Shown: positions 16,940 to 24,588 of the stretch, one piece after another
Layout: each line of letters opens with the position of its first letter
How positions within the stretch are numbered: the stretch's first letter is position 1
NCBI GenBank assembly: GCA_022777585.1
Contig: JALFFZ010000116.1
Coordinates: 1 to 46,520 of the forward strand
Source: Bacteroidales bacterium
GTDB taxonomy: Bacteria > Bacteroidota > Bacteroidia > Bacteroidales > UBA932
Reading direction: 5' to 3'
Length of the DNA: 46,520 nt
Notes under the pieces: generated by a model
The model's input: only the letters and a program-made list of their open reading frames with translations
The model's database searches: none
What the model was told of the DNA's origin: nothing
Translations under genes and position numbers: made by a program

Positions 16940-18142
16940 ATGACAGCCTCATTTCTCAACTACACCGAAAGCAAGAGTTCGGCCATAAAGCAGGCCATAC
17001 TCGGCAAATTCATAAATGAAGGGACGGACAGCATCGCGGAAATCAGCCGCGAGATCGGCGTCAGCATTCCTACAATCACCAAACTCGTCGGAGAACTGAT
17101 AGAGGACGGACTCATAGAGGAAGTCGGAAAGCTCGGCACCACAGGCGGCAGACGACCAAGCATCTATGGGCTGAATCCTTCGGCCGGCTACATTGTAGGA
17201 GTCGAAATCAGATTGCACCACATAAGTATAGCTATAACCAATTTCAAGGGTGAAATCATTGACTTTCAAGAAGATATAGCTTACACTCTCGAAAACTCGG
17301 AAGAGTCTTTCAGGGCATTCTGCACCTTCCTCAAAAATCTCGTGGACAAGACGGGAATAGACCGGACCAAGGTCCTCGCCTACGGTTTCAATCTCTCCGG
17401 CCGAGTGAACAATGAGACCGGTTACTGCTTCAGCTACTTCATCGGTGAGGACAGGCCTGTCTCCCAGGTTTTCAAGGAGGAGCTCGGGGCCTGGGTATTC
17501 GTGGAAAATGACTCCAGGGCAATGACTTACGGCGAGTACATCTGCGGCATCGGAAACAATGAGAAGAATATGCTCTTCCTCAATGTCTCCTGGGGCCTCG
17601 GAATGGGTATGATAATAGACGGCAAGCTCTCCTACGGCAAGTCGGGATTCTCCGGAGAAATAGGACATTTCCCGATGCTCGACAACAACCATATATGCCA
17701 ATGCGGAAAGACCGGCTGCCTGGAGACCGGAGCCTCCGGCTCGGCTGCTCACAGAATCGTGATGCAGAAGCTCTCGGAAGGCAGGGCCTCGATTCTTTCG
17801 GAAACCTTGAAGAAGAACGGCCACATCTCCATCGACGACATCATCAGGGCAGTCAATGAGGAGGACGTGCTGGCCATTGAAGTCATCGAGGAAATCGGAA
17901 GGACACTCGGAAGGGCCATCGCCGGACTCATCAATCTCTTCAACCCTGAGCTGGTAGTAATCGGTGGAAAAATCTCAGAGGCAAAGGATTACCTTATGCT
18001 GCCCATCAAGAGTGCGGTGCAGAAGCATTCCCTCAACATGATCAACAAGGACACCACCCTCAAGTTCTCCAAGCTCGGGAAGAAATGCGGACCGATCGGA
18101 GCCTGCATGCTTTCCCGCAGCAAGATGCTGGGACTATTGTAA
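16940..18142 (+). CDS. ROK-family transcriptional regulator (NagC/Mlc-like)
   Basis: The 400-residue protein has an N-terminal winged helix (about residues 14-72: IAEISREIGVSIPTITKLVGEL as recognition region, then a GGRRPS wing typical of NagC/XylR). A ROK sugar-binding domain follows (about 80-395). The zinc-site motif CQCGKTGCLE near residue 254 and the VSWGLGMGMIIDG and GEIGHF segments are intact. ROK repressors lose DNA affinity on binding a sugar or sugar phosphate. Because it sits in the right arm, it is the best candidate to control both arms through the divergent region at 14313-14483, where paired AT-rich elements flank the two -7 boxes. This is inferred. Some ROK proteins are kinases, but the winged helix argues against that here. 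Confidence 0.92.
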   Translation: MTASFLNYTESKSSAIKQAILGKFINEGTDSIAEISREIGVSIPTITKLVGELIEDGLIEEVGKLGTTGGRRPSIYGLNPSAGYIVGVEIRLHHISIAITNFKGEIIDFQEDIAYTLENSEESFRAFCTFLKNLVDKTGIDRTKVLAYGFNLSGRVNNETGYCFSYFIGEDRPVSQVFKEELGAWVFVENDSRAMTYGEYICGIGNNEKNMLFLNVSWGLGMGMIIDGKLSYGKSGFSGEIGHFPMLDNNHICQCGKTGCLETGASGSAAHRIVMQKLSEGRASILSETLKKNGHISIDDIIRAVNEEDVLAIEVIEEIGRTLGRAIAGLINLFNPELVVIGGKISEAKDYLMLPIKSAVQKHSLNMINKDTTLKFSKLGKKCGPIGACMLSRSKMLGLL

Positions 18143-18151
18143 GCCAAGTAA

Positions 18152-19513
18152 ATGAAAAAGCGCATTTCATCCATCGACATCCTGCGCGGGATCGCCATCA
18201 TCGGAATGATTTTCTGCGCCAATATCGGATTCAATTCCGGGCTACCCGCCTGGATGTTCCACGCTCAGACTCCCCCACCGACCTATGCCTTCGACCCTGC
18301 TGCGGCAGGACTTACGTGGGTGGATCTCGTGTTCCCGTTCTTTCTCTTTTCAATGGGGGCCGCATTCCCACTTGCAATGCGGAAAAAATTCGAGAACGGG
18401 GCCGGCATAGGGTCCACAGCCCTGCAGCTTCTCAAGAGATGGGCGATACTGACATTGTTCGCACTTGTCATAGGCAACACCAGCTACACCATCTGGAGCA
18501 GCTCCAGACCCGCCTGGCAGGCAAATCTCTTTCTCATTGCAGTATGGGCGGCATTGTTCCCGGCCCTGGTCAGGACCGATAAGAAATGGGTGAACATTGC
18601 CGGAGCAGCATTGATCTGCAGCCTCGGATTCCTGCTGTATTTCTGGTTCGGAATCACTCCGGACAAGGGGACGAGCGACATCATCATAATGATTCTGGCC
18701 AATGTCGCACTCTGGGGCGGTCTGATCTGGGTCCTGACACGCAACAGCCTGAGACTGAGATGGCTGGTCATACTTTTCATTGCGGCCGTCAAGGCTGCAT
18801 TCTCCTACGTTCCGGCATTGTCGGCATTGACCGGGAGCGGCTGGTGCCTGTCCTGGCTCTTCAACCCGGAATGGCTCCAGTACCTTCTCATCGCCCTGCC
18901 TGGCTCCATTGCCGGTGACCTCATCCTTGAGCACAGCCGCAGCGGGAAAGCATTGTCAGCCGGCAGGAAAGAGTCAGTTGCCGCATTCATTGCCCTGGCA
19001 GCGGTACTGGTCCAGCTCTGGGGCCTTTACCTGCGGGCTGTCCTGATTGACTTCATTGCCACGGCCATATTGGCGGCAGCCTTCCTCATCCTCACTGGCA
19101 GAGAGCGCAACATTTACAGGACAATCGGCATAACCGGCTTCGCCCTGCTCCTTGCCGGCATAGCTCTTGACCCTGTTGACGGCGGAATCACCAAAGATTA
19201 CTGCAACCTTTCCTATCTCTTCACCACCGGTGGCATGGCAATGCTGACCACCGCCGTTCTGGTCCTGCTGGAGTTCAGGTACAATATACAATGCAGTTTC
19301 ATTTCTGGCATCGGACAGAACCCGATGGTCGCATACACTGTCACGAGCTATGTGATAGGCCCGTTGTTCAGCCTCCTGGGTATTATGCCGCTGCTGTTCT
19401 CATTGTCAGAGGGGAACCGGTTCTGGGGCATTGTCCAGGGTATCATTCTCACCTCGCTGATGATGGTGGCGACCTGGATTTGCACAAAACTGAAATTATA
19501 TTGGAAAAGCTGA
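18152..19513 (+). CDS. DUF5009/NagX-like membrane acyltransferase-type protein
   Basis: The 453-residue protein has about 11-12 membrane helices and opens with SSIDILRGIAIIGMIFCANI, the start of the DUF5009/COG4299 family related to heparan-alpha-glucosaminide N-acetyltransferase (HGSNAT) and bacterial NagX. VDLVFPFFLFSMGAAFPLA follows near residue 55, also typical. The animal enzyme acetylates glucosamine across a membrane; NagX occurs in GlcNAc-use gene clusters. A role in acetylating or handling an amino sugar at the inner membrane is inferred from family and context. The gene begins 9 bases after the ROK gene and is followed after one base by the esterase gene. Confidence 0.85.
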   Translation: MKKRISSIDILRGIAIIGMIFCANIGFNSGLPAWMFHAQTPPPTYAFDPAAAGLTWVDLVFPFFLFSMGAAFPLAMRKKFENGAGIGSTALQLLKRWAILTLFALVIGNTSYTIWSSSRPAWQANLFLIAVWAALFPALVRTDKKWVNIAGAALICSLGFLLYFWFGITPDKGTSDIIIMILANVALWGGLIWVLTRNSLRLRWLVILFIAAVKAAFSYVPALSALTGSGWCLSWLFNPEWLQYLLIALPGSIAGDLILEHSRSGKALSAGRKESVAAFIALAAVLVQLWGLYLRAVLIDFIATAILAAAFLILTGRERNIYRTIGITGFALLLAGIALDPVDGGITKDYCNLSYLFTTGGMAMLTTAVLVLLEFRYNIQCSFISGIGQNPMVAYTVTSYVIGPLFSLLGIMPLLFSLSEGNRFWGIVQGIILTSLMMVATWICTKLKLYWKS

Positions 19514-19514
19514 T

Positions 19515-20618
19515 ATGAAAAAATTCATCATTTTCGCTGCCGCCGCTCTCATCTGCGGCAGCGCATCCGCCGCAAGCCCGAAAAAAGTATTCGAGACACC
19601 GGCATCGGACAGCCGGATTGAATATACCGGACGCATTCTCGCGGAAGGCAACGATGTCTCTTACGACTGGTCCGGAGTCTATGCCCGAATCCGCTTTACA
19701 GGCCCATATCTGGCAGTAAGGCTCTCAGACACAAGAAATTCCTGGTTCAATGTCTGGGTGGACAGGGAAATGGACCCGGTTATGGACAAGAAGTTCCTCG
19801 CCGCGGCAAAGGATACAGTCATCACTCTCGCAGAGAATCTGGGCAAGGGAGAGCACACCGTCATCCTGCAGAAAAGGACTGAAGGCGAACAGGGTCGCGT
19901 CACCCTCCACAGTTTCATTTCCAATGGTGAAATCCTGGCAGCCGATGGCCGCAAAGAGAGATATATTGAATTCATAGGAGATTCATATACATGCGGTTAC
20001 GGTACGGAGAGCGATTCCCGTGACGACCCTTTCGAGGCCAGAACGGAGAATTGTGCCCTTACCTATGCAGCCATAACTGCGAGATATTTCAATGCCGACT
20101 ACAGCCTCGTGAGCCATTCCGGAATGGGAATAGACCGCAACTACAATGACAACATCCGCGGATACAACATGCCCGACCGCTACAGCCAGACCTTCGATAT
20201 GGACAAAGAGACGGTGTGGGACGCATCCGGGGCCGGCTACAGCCCGGACGTAGTGGTCATCTATCTGTGTACCAATGACTTCTCCACAGGCAGACAGCCT
20301 CACGAGACAAGTTTTGTGAACAGGTACACGGAATTGCTGAAGAAAGTCAGGTCGAACTACGGGGACGATGTGCCGATTGTCTGCATGGCTTCGAACGTGA
20401 CCCCTTACAGTTTCGACTACATAAGGCTGGCCTGCCTCTCAAGCGGGCTTCCGAATCTGACCTATATGTGCGTTACCCGCAATGTCCACAGCGAAACCGG
20501 GGACCTCGGGGCAAGCTGGCATCCGAACTACAAGGGCCAGAAGAAAGTGGCAAGCTGCCTCATCCCATATATATCAACGGTTTGCGGATGGGAAATGGAG
20601 GAGAAGGCATATAGATAA
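19515..20618 (+). CDS. Secreted SGNH esterase, carbohydrate esterase family 2-like
   Basis: The 367-residue protein has a signal peptide (MKKFIIFAAAALICGSASA). An N-terminal jelly-roll domain (about 22-145) precedes an SGNH hydrolase domain. Catalytic serine 157 lies in IEFIGDSYTCGYG; the TND block is at 253-255; histidine 336 lies in SWHPNYKGQ. The usual CE2 aspartate of D-x-x-H is replaced by SxxHPN, as in CE2 enzymes that lack a full triad. The domain order is that of CE2 enzymes, which remove acetyl groups from sugars, often at O6. It ends the right arm. Acting outside the cytoplasm, it may strip acetyl groups before import. The exact substrate is unknown. Confidence 0.87.
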   Translation: MKKFIIFAAAALICGSASAASPKKVFETPASDSRIEYTGRILAEGNDVSYDWSGVYARIRFTGPYLAVRLSDTRNSWFNVWVDREMDPVMDKKFLAAAKDTVITLAENLGKGEHTVILQKRTEGEQGRVTLHSFISNGEILAADGRKERYIEFIGDSYTCGYGTESDSRDDPFEARTENCALTYAAITARYFNADYSLVSHSGMGIDRNYNDNIRGYNMPDRYSQTFDMDKETVWDASGAGYSPDVVVIYLCTNDFSTGRQPHETSFVNRYTELLKKVRSNYGDDVPIVCMASNVTPYSFDYIRLACLSSGLPNLTYMCVTRNVHSETGDLGASWHPNYKGQKKVASCLIPYISTVCGWEMEEKAYR

Positions 20619-20629
20619 AAACCGAAAAT

Positions 20630-20661
20630 TTTGGTCAATTCAAAAATAATGACTAAATTTG
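20630..20661 (+). promoter_or_regulatory. Promoter of the rpsF-rpsR-rplI operon
   Basis: TTTG (20630-20633) and TAAATTTG (20654-20661) are separated by 20 bases, a full Bacteroidetes-type promoter. It lies just after the esterase stop, so the ribosomal operon is transcribed on its own. A leader of about 55 bases follows. Confidence 0.8.
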
Positions 20662-20672
20662 CAGTCCTTTTT

Positions 20673-20687
20673 GCGGGGCATTCCCGC
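20673..20687 (+). promoter_or_regulatory. Small hairpin in the rpsF leader
   Basis: GCGGG and CCCGC pair around a five-base loop within the leader of rpsF, with no U-run directly after. rpsF leaders in many bacteria bind the S6:S18 dimer for feedback control. The stem is short and I cannot match the known motif by eye, so this is only a candidate. Confidence 0.35.
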
Positions 20688-20723
20688 CTAAAGCATTGAT
20701 TTATTAACGTTTATTACATTTTT

Positions 20724-21089
20724 ATGAAACAGTACGAGACCGTTTTCATTGCAACTCCCGTTTTGTCTGAAGCTCAGATGAAGGAAGCGGTTGCCAAGTA
20801 CGTTGACTACATCACCAGGAAGGGTGGTGAAGTTGTGTACGAAGAGGACTGGGGACTCAGGCAGCTCGCCTACCCTATCCAGCACAAGACATCAGGATTC
20901 TATCACCTGATCGAGTTCAAGGCTGATCCTACACTCATCGCCTCGCTCGAGACACAGTATCACCGTGACGAGAGGATCATCAGATTCCTCACAGTCGCTC
21001 TCGACAAGGATGCAGCAGCATACGCCGAGAAGAGAAGGGCTAACAAGCAGGCAAAGGCAGCCGCTCAGGCAGCCGAGGCTCAGAAATAA
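20724..21089 (+). CDS. rpsF: 30S ribosomal protein S6
   Basis: The 121-residue protein matches S6: [18 protein letters not shown] at the start, [18 protein letters not shown] near residue 44, and [12 protein letters not shown] near 85. An Ala/Lys-rich tail (about 96-121) extends beyond the core, as in many Bacteroidetes. S6 binds S18 in the platform of the small subunit. It begins an operon with rpsR and rplI, the common Bacteroidetes order. Confidence 0.98.
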   Translation: MKQYETVFIATPVLSEAQMKEAVAKYVDYITRKGGEVVYEEDWGLRQLAYPIQHKTSGFYHLIEFKADPTLIASLETQYHRDERIIRFLTVALDKDAAAYAEKRRANKQAKAAAQAAEAQK

Positions 21090-21092
21090 TGA

Positions 21093-21098
21093 AGGAGG
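21093..21098 (+). promoter_or_regulatory. Strong Shine-Dalgarno site for rpsR
   Basis: AGGAGG lies 8 bases before the ATG at 21107 and decides that start over the in-frame ATG at 21089. Such a site is rare in this window. The surrounding 14 bases TAATGAAGGAGGAA recur exactly before the second exbD gene. Confidence 0.75.
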
Positions 21099-21106
21099 AA
21101 GAGAAC

Positions 21107-21388
21107 ATGGCACAGACAAACAACGCACAGAACAGCGAAATCCGCTACCTGAACCCTCCTACAGTAGAGGTAAGAAAGAAGAAATACTGCCGTTTCAAGA
21201 GGGCAGGTATCAAATATGTTGACTACAAGGATCCTGAGTTCCTCAAGAAGTTTCTCAATGAGCAGGGTAAGATTCTCCCTCGCCGCATCACCGGAACATC
21301 TCTGAAGTTCCAGAGAAAGGTTGCCCAGGCAGTCAAGAGGGCTCGCTCCCTCGCTCTTCTCCCATACGTTACAGACCTTCTTAAATAA
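21107..21388 (+). CDS. rpsR: 30S ribosomal protein S18
   Basis: Start chosen at 21107 because of the AGGAGG site 8 bases upstream; the product is then 93 residues beginning [16 protein letters not shown]18 features are clear: [26 protein letters not shown]-like [14 protein letters not shown], and the [13 protein letters not shown] ending. It partners S6 on the ribosome platform. It lies 17 bases after rpsF and 15 before rplI. Confidence 0.97.
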   Translation: MAQTNNAQNSEIRYLNPPTVEVRKKKYCRFKRAGIKYVDYKDPEFLKKFLNEQGKILPRRITGTSLKFQRKVAQAVKRARSLALLPYVTDLLK

Positions 21389-21403
21389 TTAGGAGACAGC
21401 TAT

Positions 21404-21850
21404 ATGGAAATCATTTTGAAGAAAGAAGTGGCCAATCTCGGCCACGCGGATGATGTCGTAAAGGTAAAGGCCGGTTACGCTCTTAATTATCTCATCCCTC
21501 AGGGTTTCGCGATTCTCGCCACTGAGTCTGCAAAGAAGCAGCACGCCGAGACTCTCCGCCAGAGGGCTCACAAGGAGGCCAAGTTCGTTGCCGATGCCGA
21601 GGCTCTCGCAGCTAAGCTCAGCGAGGTACTTGTAAAGGTATCCGCAAAGGTCAGCGAAAACGGCAAGATCTACGGTTCCGTTACTACAGCACAGCTTTCA
21701 GAGGCTCTTGCAGCAGCAGGAATCGAGGTTGACAAGAAGGACATCACCATCACCTCTCCTGAGGTAAAGGAACTCGGTCAGTATGACGCTGAGGTAAAGT
21801 GCTACAAGAGCATCAAGGGTGCCTTCAAATTCGAGGTTACAGCTGAATAA
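21404..21850 (+). CDS. rplI: 50S ribosomal protein L9
   Basis: The 148-residue protein begins MEIILKKEVANLGHADDVVKV and has YALNYLIPQGFA near residue 24, both diagnostic of L9. A long central helix rich in Ala, Lys and Glu follows, then the C-terminal domain with KIYGSVTTAQL. Length is normal. AGGAG lies 8 bases before the start. A strong terminator follows the stop. Confidence 0.98.
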   Translation: MEIILKKEVANLGHADDVVKVKAGYALNYLIPQGFAILATESAKKQHAETLRQRAHKEAKFVADAEALAAKLSEVLVKVSAKVSENGKIYGSVTTAQLSEALAAAGIEVDKKDITITSPEVKELGQYDAEVKCYKSIKGAFKFEVTAE

Positions 21851-21865
21851 AATCGGCTCTTCTAT

Positions 21866-21899
21866 AAAATTGGCTGGCCGAAAGGTCAGCCAATTTTTT
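21866..21899 (+). terminator. Intrinsic terminator of the ribosomal operon
   Basis: A stem of 10 core pairs with A-U extensions (21866-21879 with 21884-21897) closes a GAAA tetraloop and runs into six U (21894-21899). It lies 15 bases after the rplI stop. Confidence 0.93.
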
Positions 21900-21944
21900 A
21901 GGGATTCCCAAGAATAGCATAGTTTAACAGAAAACTAATCCAAC

Positions 21945-23456
21945 ATGTTCAAATCATTCTACGGTTTCCAGATGGTGGAAACCTATCACGAGTGGAAAAA
22001 GAACCACAGGACACAGGACAAGACCGTATCAAGAGCCATCAGGCTCGCAATCGCGACCATCATTCCACTGATACTCTGGCTGTTGCCTACTTCGTTCTTC
22101 GGAATTGAGGGACTGACGATAATCGAGCAGAGGACGATTTCCATCTTCGTATTCGCAATCCTCATGTGGGTGTTCGAAGCCGTTCCGGCCTGGACCACAT
22201 CGATGGTGGTAGTCGTGCTCCTGCTGTTCACTACATCCAACAGCAGCCTCTGGTTCTTCCACGAGGGATATGACACGAATGAACTTGGCACCGCGATAAG
22301 CTACAAATCGATTCTCCACTGCTTTGCAGACCCGATCATCATGCTTTTCATCGGAGGATTCGTGCTTGCAATCGCCGCCACAAAGAGCGGACTGGACCTT
22401 ATGCTGGCCAAGTCCCTCCTGAAGCCGTTCGGAACGCAGTCGCGATTCGTGCTCCTGGGATTCATTCTCGTTACTGCCGTATTCTCGATGTTCCTCAGCA
22501 ACACAGCCACTGCGGCAATGATGCTGACATTCCTCACCCCTGTGCTGAAGTCGCTGCCTGCAGACGGCAAGGGCAAGATTGCCCTTGCGCTGGCAATTCC
22601 GATCGCGGCAAACATCGGAGGAATCGGAACCCCTATCGGAACCCCTCCGAACGCTATCGCATTGAAATATCTCAATGACCCTATGGGAATGAACATGAAC
22701 ATCGGATTCGGACAGTGGATGGCCTTCATGACTCCATTTGCAATCCTCCTACTCTTCATTGCCTGGGTTATCCTCCTCAAGGTTTTCCCGTTCAAGCAGA
22801 AGACCATTGAGCTCAAGATAGAGGGCGAGCATCAGAAGTCCTGGAGAGATTACGTGGTATATGTAACATTTGCCCTGACAGTCCTCCTCTGGATGACCGA
22901 CAAGTTCACGGGAGTCAACTCCAATGTCGTCGCAATGCTCCCTATCGGCGTATTCGCAATCACAGGTGTCCTCACCAAGAGAGATCTCGAGGAGATCAAC
23001 TGGAGCGTGCTCTGGATGGTGGCCGGCGGCTTCTCACTCGGCGTGGCCCTTCAGGAGACAGGTCTTGCAGGACATCTCATCGAGGCTATTCCATTCGGTT
23101 CATGGCCTGCAGTAATTGTAGTCGTAGGCTCAGGCCTCATCTGCTACATCATGGCCAACTTCATCTCACACACTGCAACAGCGGCTCTTCTCGTGCCGAT
23201 TCTCGCAGTTGTCGGCCAGAGCATGACTGCAAACCTGGAACCTCTCGGAGGAGTATCCACACTGCTCATCGGAGTGGCAATCGGTTCATCTCTCGCAATG
23301 ATCCTCCCTATCTCCACACCTCCGAACGCACTTGCACACGCAACAGGCATGATCCAGCAGAAGGATATGGAGAAGATGGGAATCGTGATCGGTGTCATCG
23401 GCCTCATTCTCGGATATGCGATGCTTATTTTCCTCGGTTCTTCAGGCCTTATCTGA
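21945..23456 (+). CDS. DASS (SLC13) family sodium-coupled anion symporter
   Basis: The 503-residue protein has 11-12 membrane segments and the two inverted-repeat signatures of the divalent anion:sodium symporter family: SNTATAAMML with GTPIGTPPNAIALKY in the first half, and SHTATAALLVPIL with PISTPPNALAHATG in the second. These SNT/SHT-type motifs bind sodium and the substrate carboxylate or sulfate. Members import C4-dicarboxylates, citrate or sulfate; this one cannot be narrowed further. The gene stands after a terminator and is followed after one base by a phosphatase-like lipoprotein gene, suggesting joint transcription. Confidence 0.93.
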   Translation: MFKSFYGFQMVETYHEWKKNHRTQDKTVSRAIRLAIATIIPLILWLLPTSFFGIEGLTIIEQRTISIFVFAILMWVFEAVPAWTTSMVVVVLLLFTTSNSSLWFFHEGYDTNELGTAISYKSILHCFADPIIMLFIGGFVLAIAATKSGLDLMLAKSLLKPFGTQSRFVLLGFILVTAVFSMFLSNTATAAMMLTFLTPVLKSLPADGKGKIALALAIPIAANIGGIGTPIGTPPNAIALKYLNDPMGMNMNIGFGQWMAFMTPFAILLLFIAWVILLKVFPFKQKTIELKIEGEHQKSWRDYVVYVTFALTVLLWMTDKFTGVNSNVVAMLPIGVFAITGVLTKRDLEEINWSVLWMVAGGFSLGVALQETGLAGHLIEAIPFGSWPAVIVVVGSGLICYIMANFISHTATAALLVPILAVVGQSMTANLEPLGGVSTLLIGVAIGSSLAMILPISTPPNALAHATGMIQQKDMEKMGIVIGVIGLILGYAMLIFLGSSGLI

Positions 23457-23457
23457 T

Positions 23458-24588
23458 ATGTACAGGAATAATTCAATGGATAAAGGGCTGGCCGGAGCGT
23501 TTCTGGCCGGCCTTTTTCTGTTTCTGTCCTGCGGAGAGACAGAAGTGCTTCCCAAGGAAGGATGGACAGATGAAGCTCACGCCGCTCTGGAAGAATTGAT
23601 AACGGAATGCGGCAGGAATGGCAATGACCGGGATTGCAGGCCTTATGCAGTCTTCGACTTCGACAACACCACCATTGTCAATGATATATCAATGACATTG
23701 ATGATATGGCAGGCAGAGAATATGAGATATGCTTTCTCCCCGGACGAGGCTTTCGACGCATTTACCGCCTGGATTCCTGACCTGGACCAGGTACTCGAAG
23801 GACCTGAAATGACTGCAAGGGAAATCGCCGGGGATATGGTGAAGGACTACAGGTCTGTCAGGACAATGATGGAAGTGGGGATGAGCCTGGTAGACATAAG
23901 GCAGGAAGACGCCTGGAAGGACTTCCGCGCGAAGCTGCTGGCATTGAACGAAGGTATCGAGAACAGCTGCAGCTACGAGACCTGGTGTCTCTGGATGCCT
24001 GCATTGTTCACGGGGATGAGCTATGCGGAATTGCAGGAGGCAACAAGGGAATCAGTGGATTGCTGGCTCGGAACCGGCAAGATATGGAACGAGACCTGGA
24101 CAAGTCCGGACGGGAAGGTTTCCACTACCGTAAGGAAGGGCCTGGTCATTCCGGAAAGGAGCAAGAATCTCTATAAAGCATTGAAAGATAATGGCATAGA
24201 CGTATATGTATGCTCCGCATCCCTCGAAGTGATTGTGGAGGTTCTGGCCTGTGGGGAGAGATATGGACTTGGGCTGGAGCCGGAAAATGTATTCGGAATC
24301 CGCCTGGCTGACAAGGAAAAAGTAGGCGGCAGATTCGAGGATGGATATCCGGGGACCTTCCTTGAAGGGAAGGTGGAATGCATACGCAGATTCATAGCCC
24401 CTCTCCACGGCGGTCAGGATCCCGTACTTGCAGCAGGAGACAGCAGCGGAGACTATGCCATGCTCACCTCATTCGGAGGAATGAAGGCAGGGCTCATAAT
24501 CGACTGCGGCAAAGGCGGCAAGATCGGCGAACTGGTCCGCAAGGCGGAGGACGACAGCCGCTACATAGTCCAGCCTCAGGGTTATTGA
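23458..24588 (+). CDS. HAD-superfamily phosphatase-like lipoprotein
   Basis: Start taken at 23458 (376 residues), one base after the symporter stop; the ATG at 23476 is as likely and gives a tighter signal (MDKGLAGAFLAGLFLFLSC). The cysteine in FLSC is the lipid site. HAD motif I is VFDFDNTTIVND (DxDxT type, about residue 63), motif II is probably YVCSASLE, and the late AAGDSSGDYAML supplies the acidic motif IV. The fold resembles secreted phosphorylcholine/phosphoserine-type phosphatases. It should act outside the cytoplasm and release phosphate from a small ester; the pairing with an anion symporter hints that the freed compound could be taken up. Its last 7 bases overlap the convergent hydrolase gene. 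Confidence 0.8.
   Translation: MYRNNSMDKGLAGAFLAGLFLFLSCGETEVLPKEGWTDEAHAALEELITECGRNGNDRDCRPYAVFDFDNTTIVNDISMTLMIWQAENMRYAFSPDEAFDAFTAWIPDLDQVLEGPEMTAREIAGDMVKDYRSVRTMMEVGMSLVDIRQEDAWKDFRAKLLALNEGIENSCSYETWCLWMPALFTGMSYAELQEATRESVDCWLGTGKIWNETWTSPDGKVSTTVRKGLVIPERSKNLYKALKDNGIDVYVCSASLEVIVEVLACGERYGLGLEPENVFGIRLADKEKVGGRFEDGYPGTFLEGKVECIRRFIAPLHGGQDPVLAAGDSSGDYAMLTSFGGMKAGLIIDCGKGGKIGELVRKAEDDSRYIVQPQGY

Noticed and set aside
21866..21899. Hairpin as a possible small RNA or attachment site
   Set aside because: Stem, tetraloop and U-run fit a plain intrinsic terminator after rplI.
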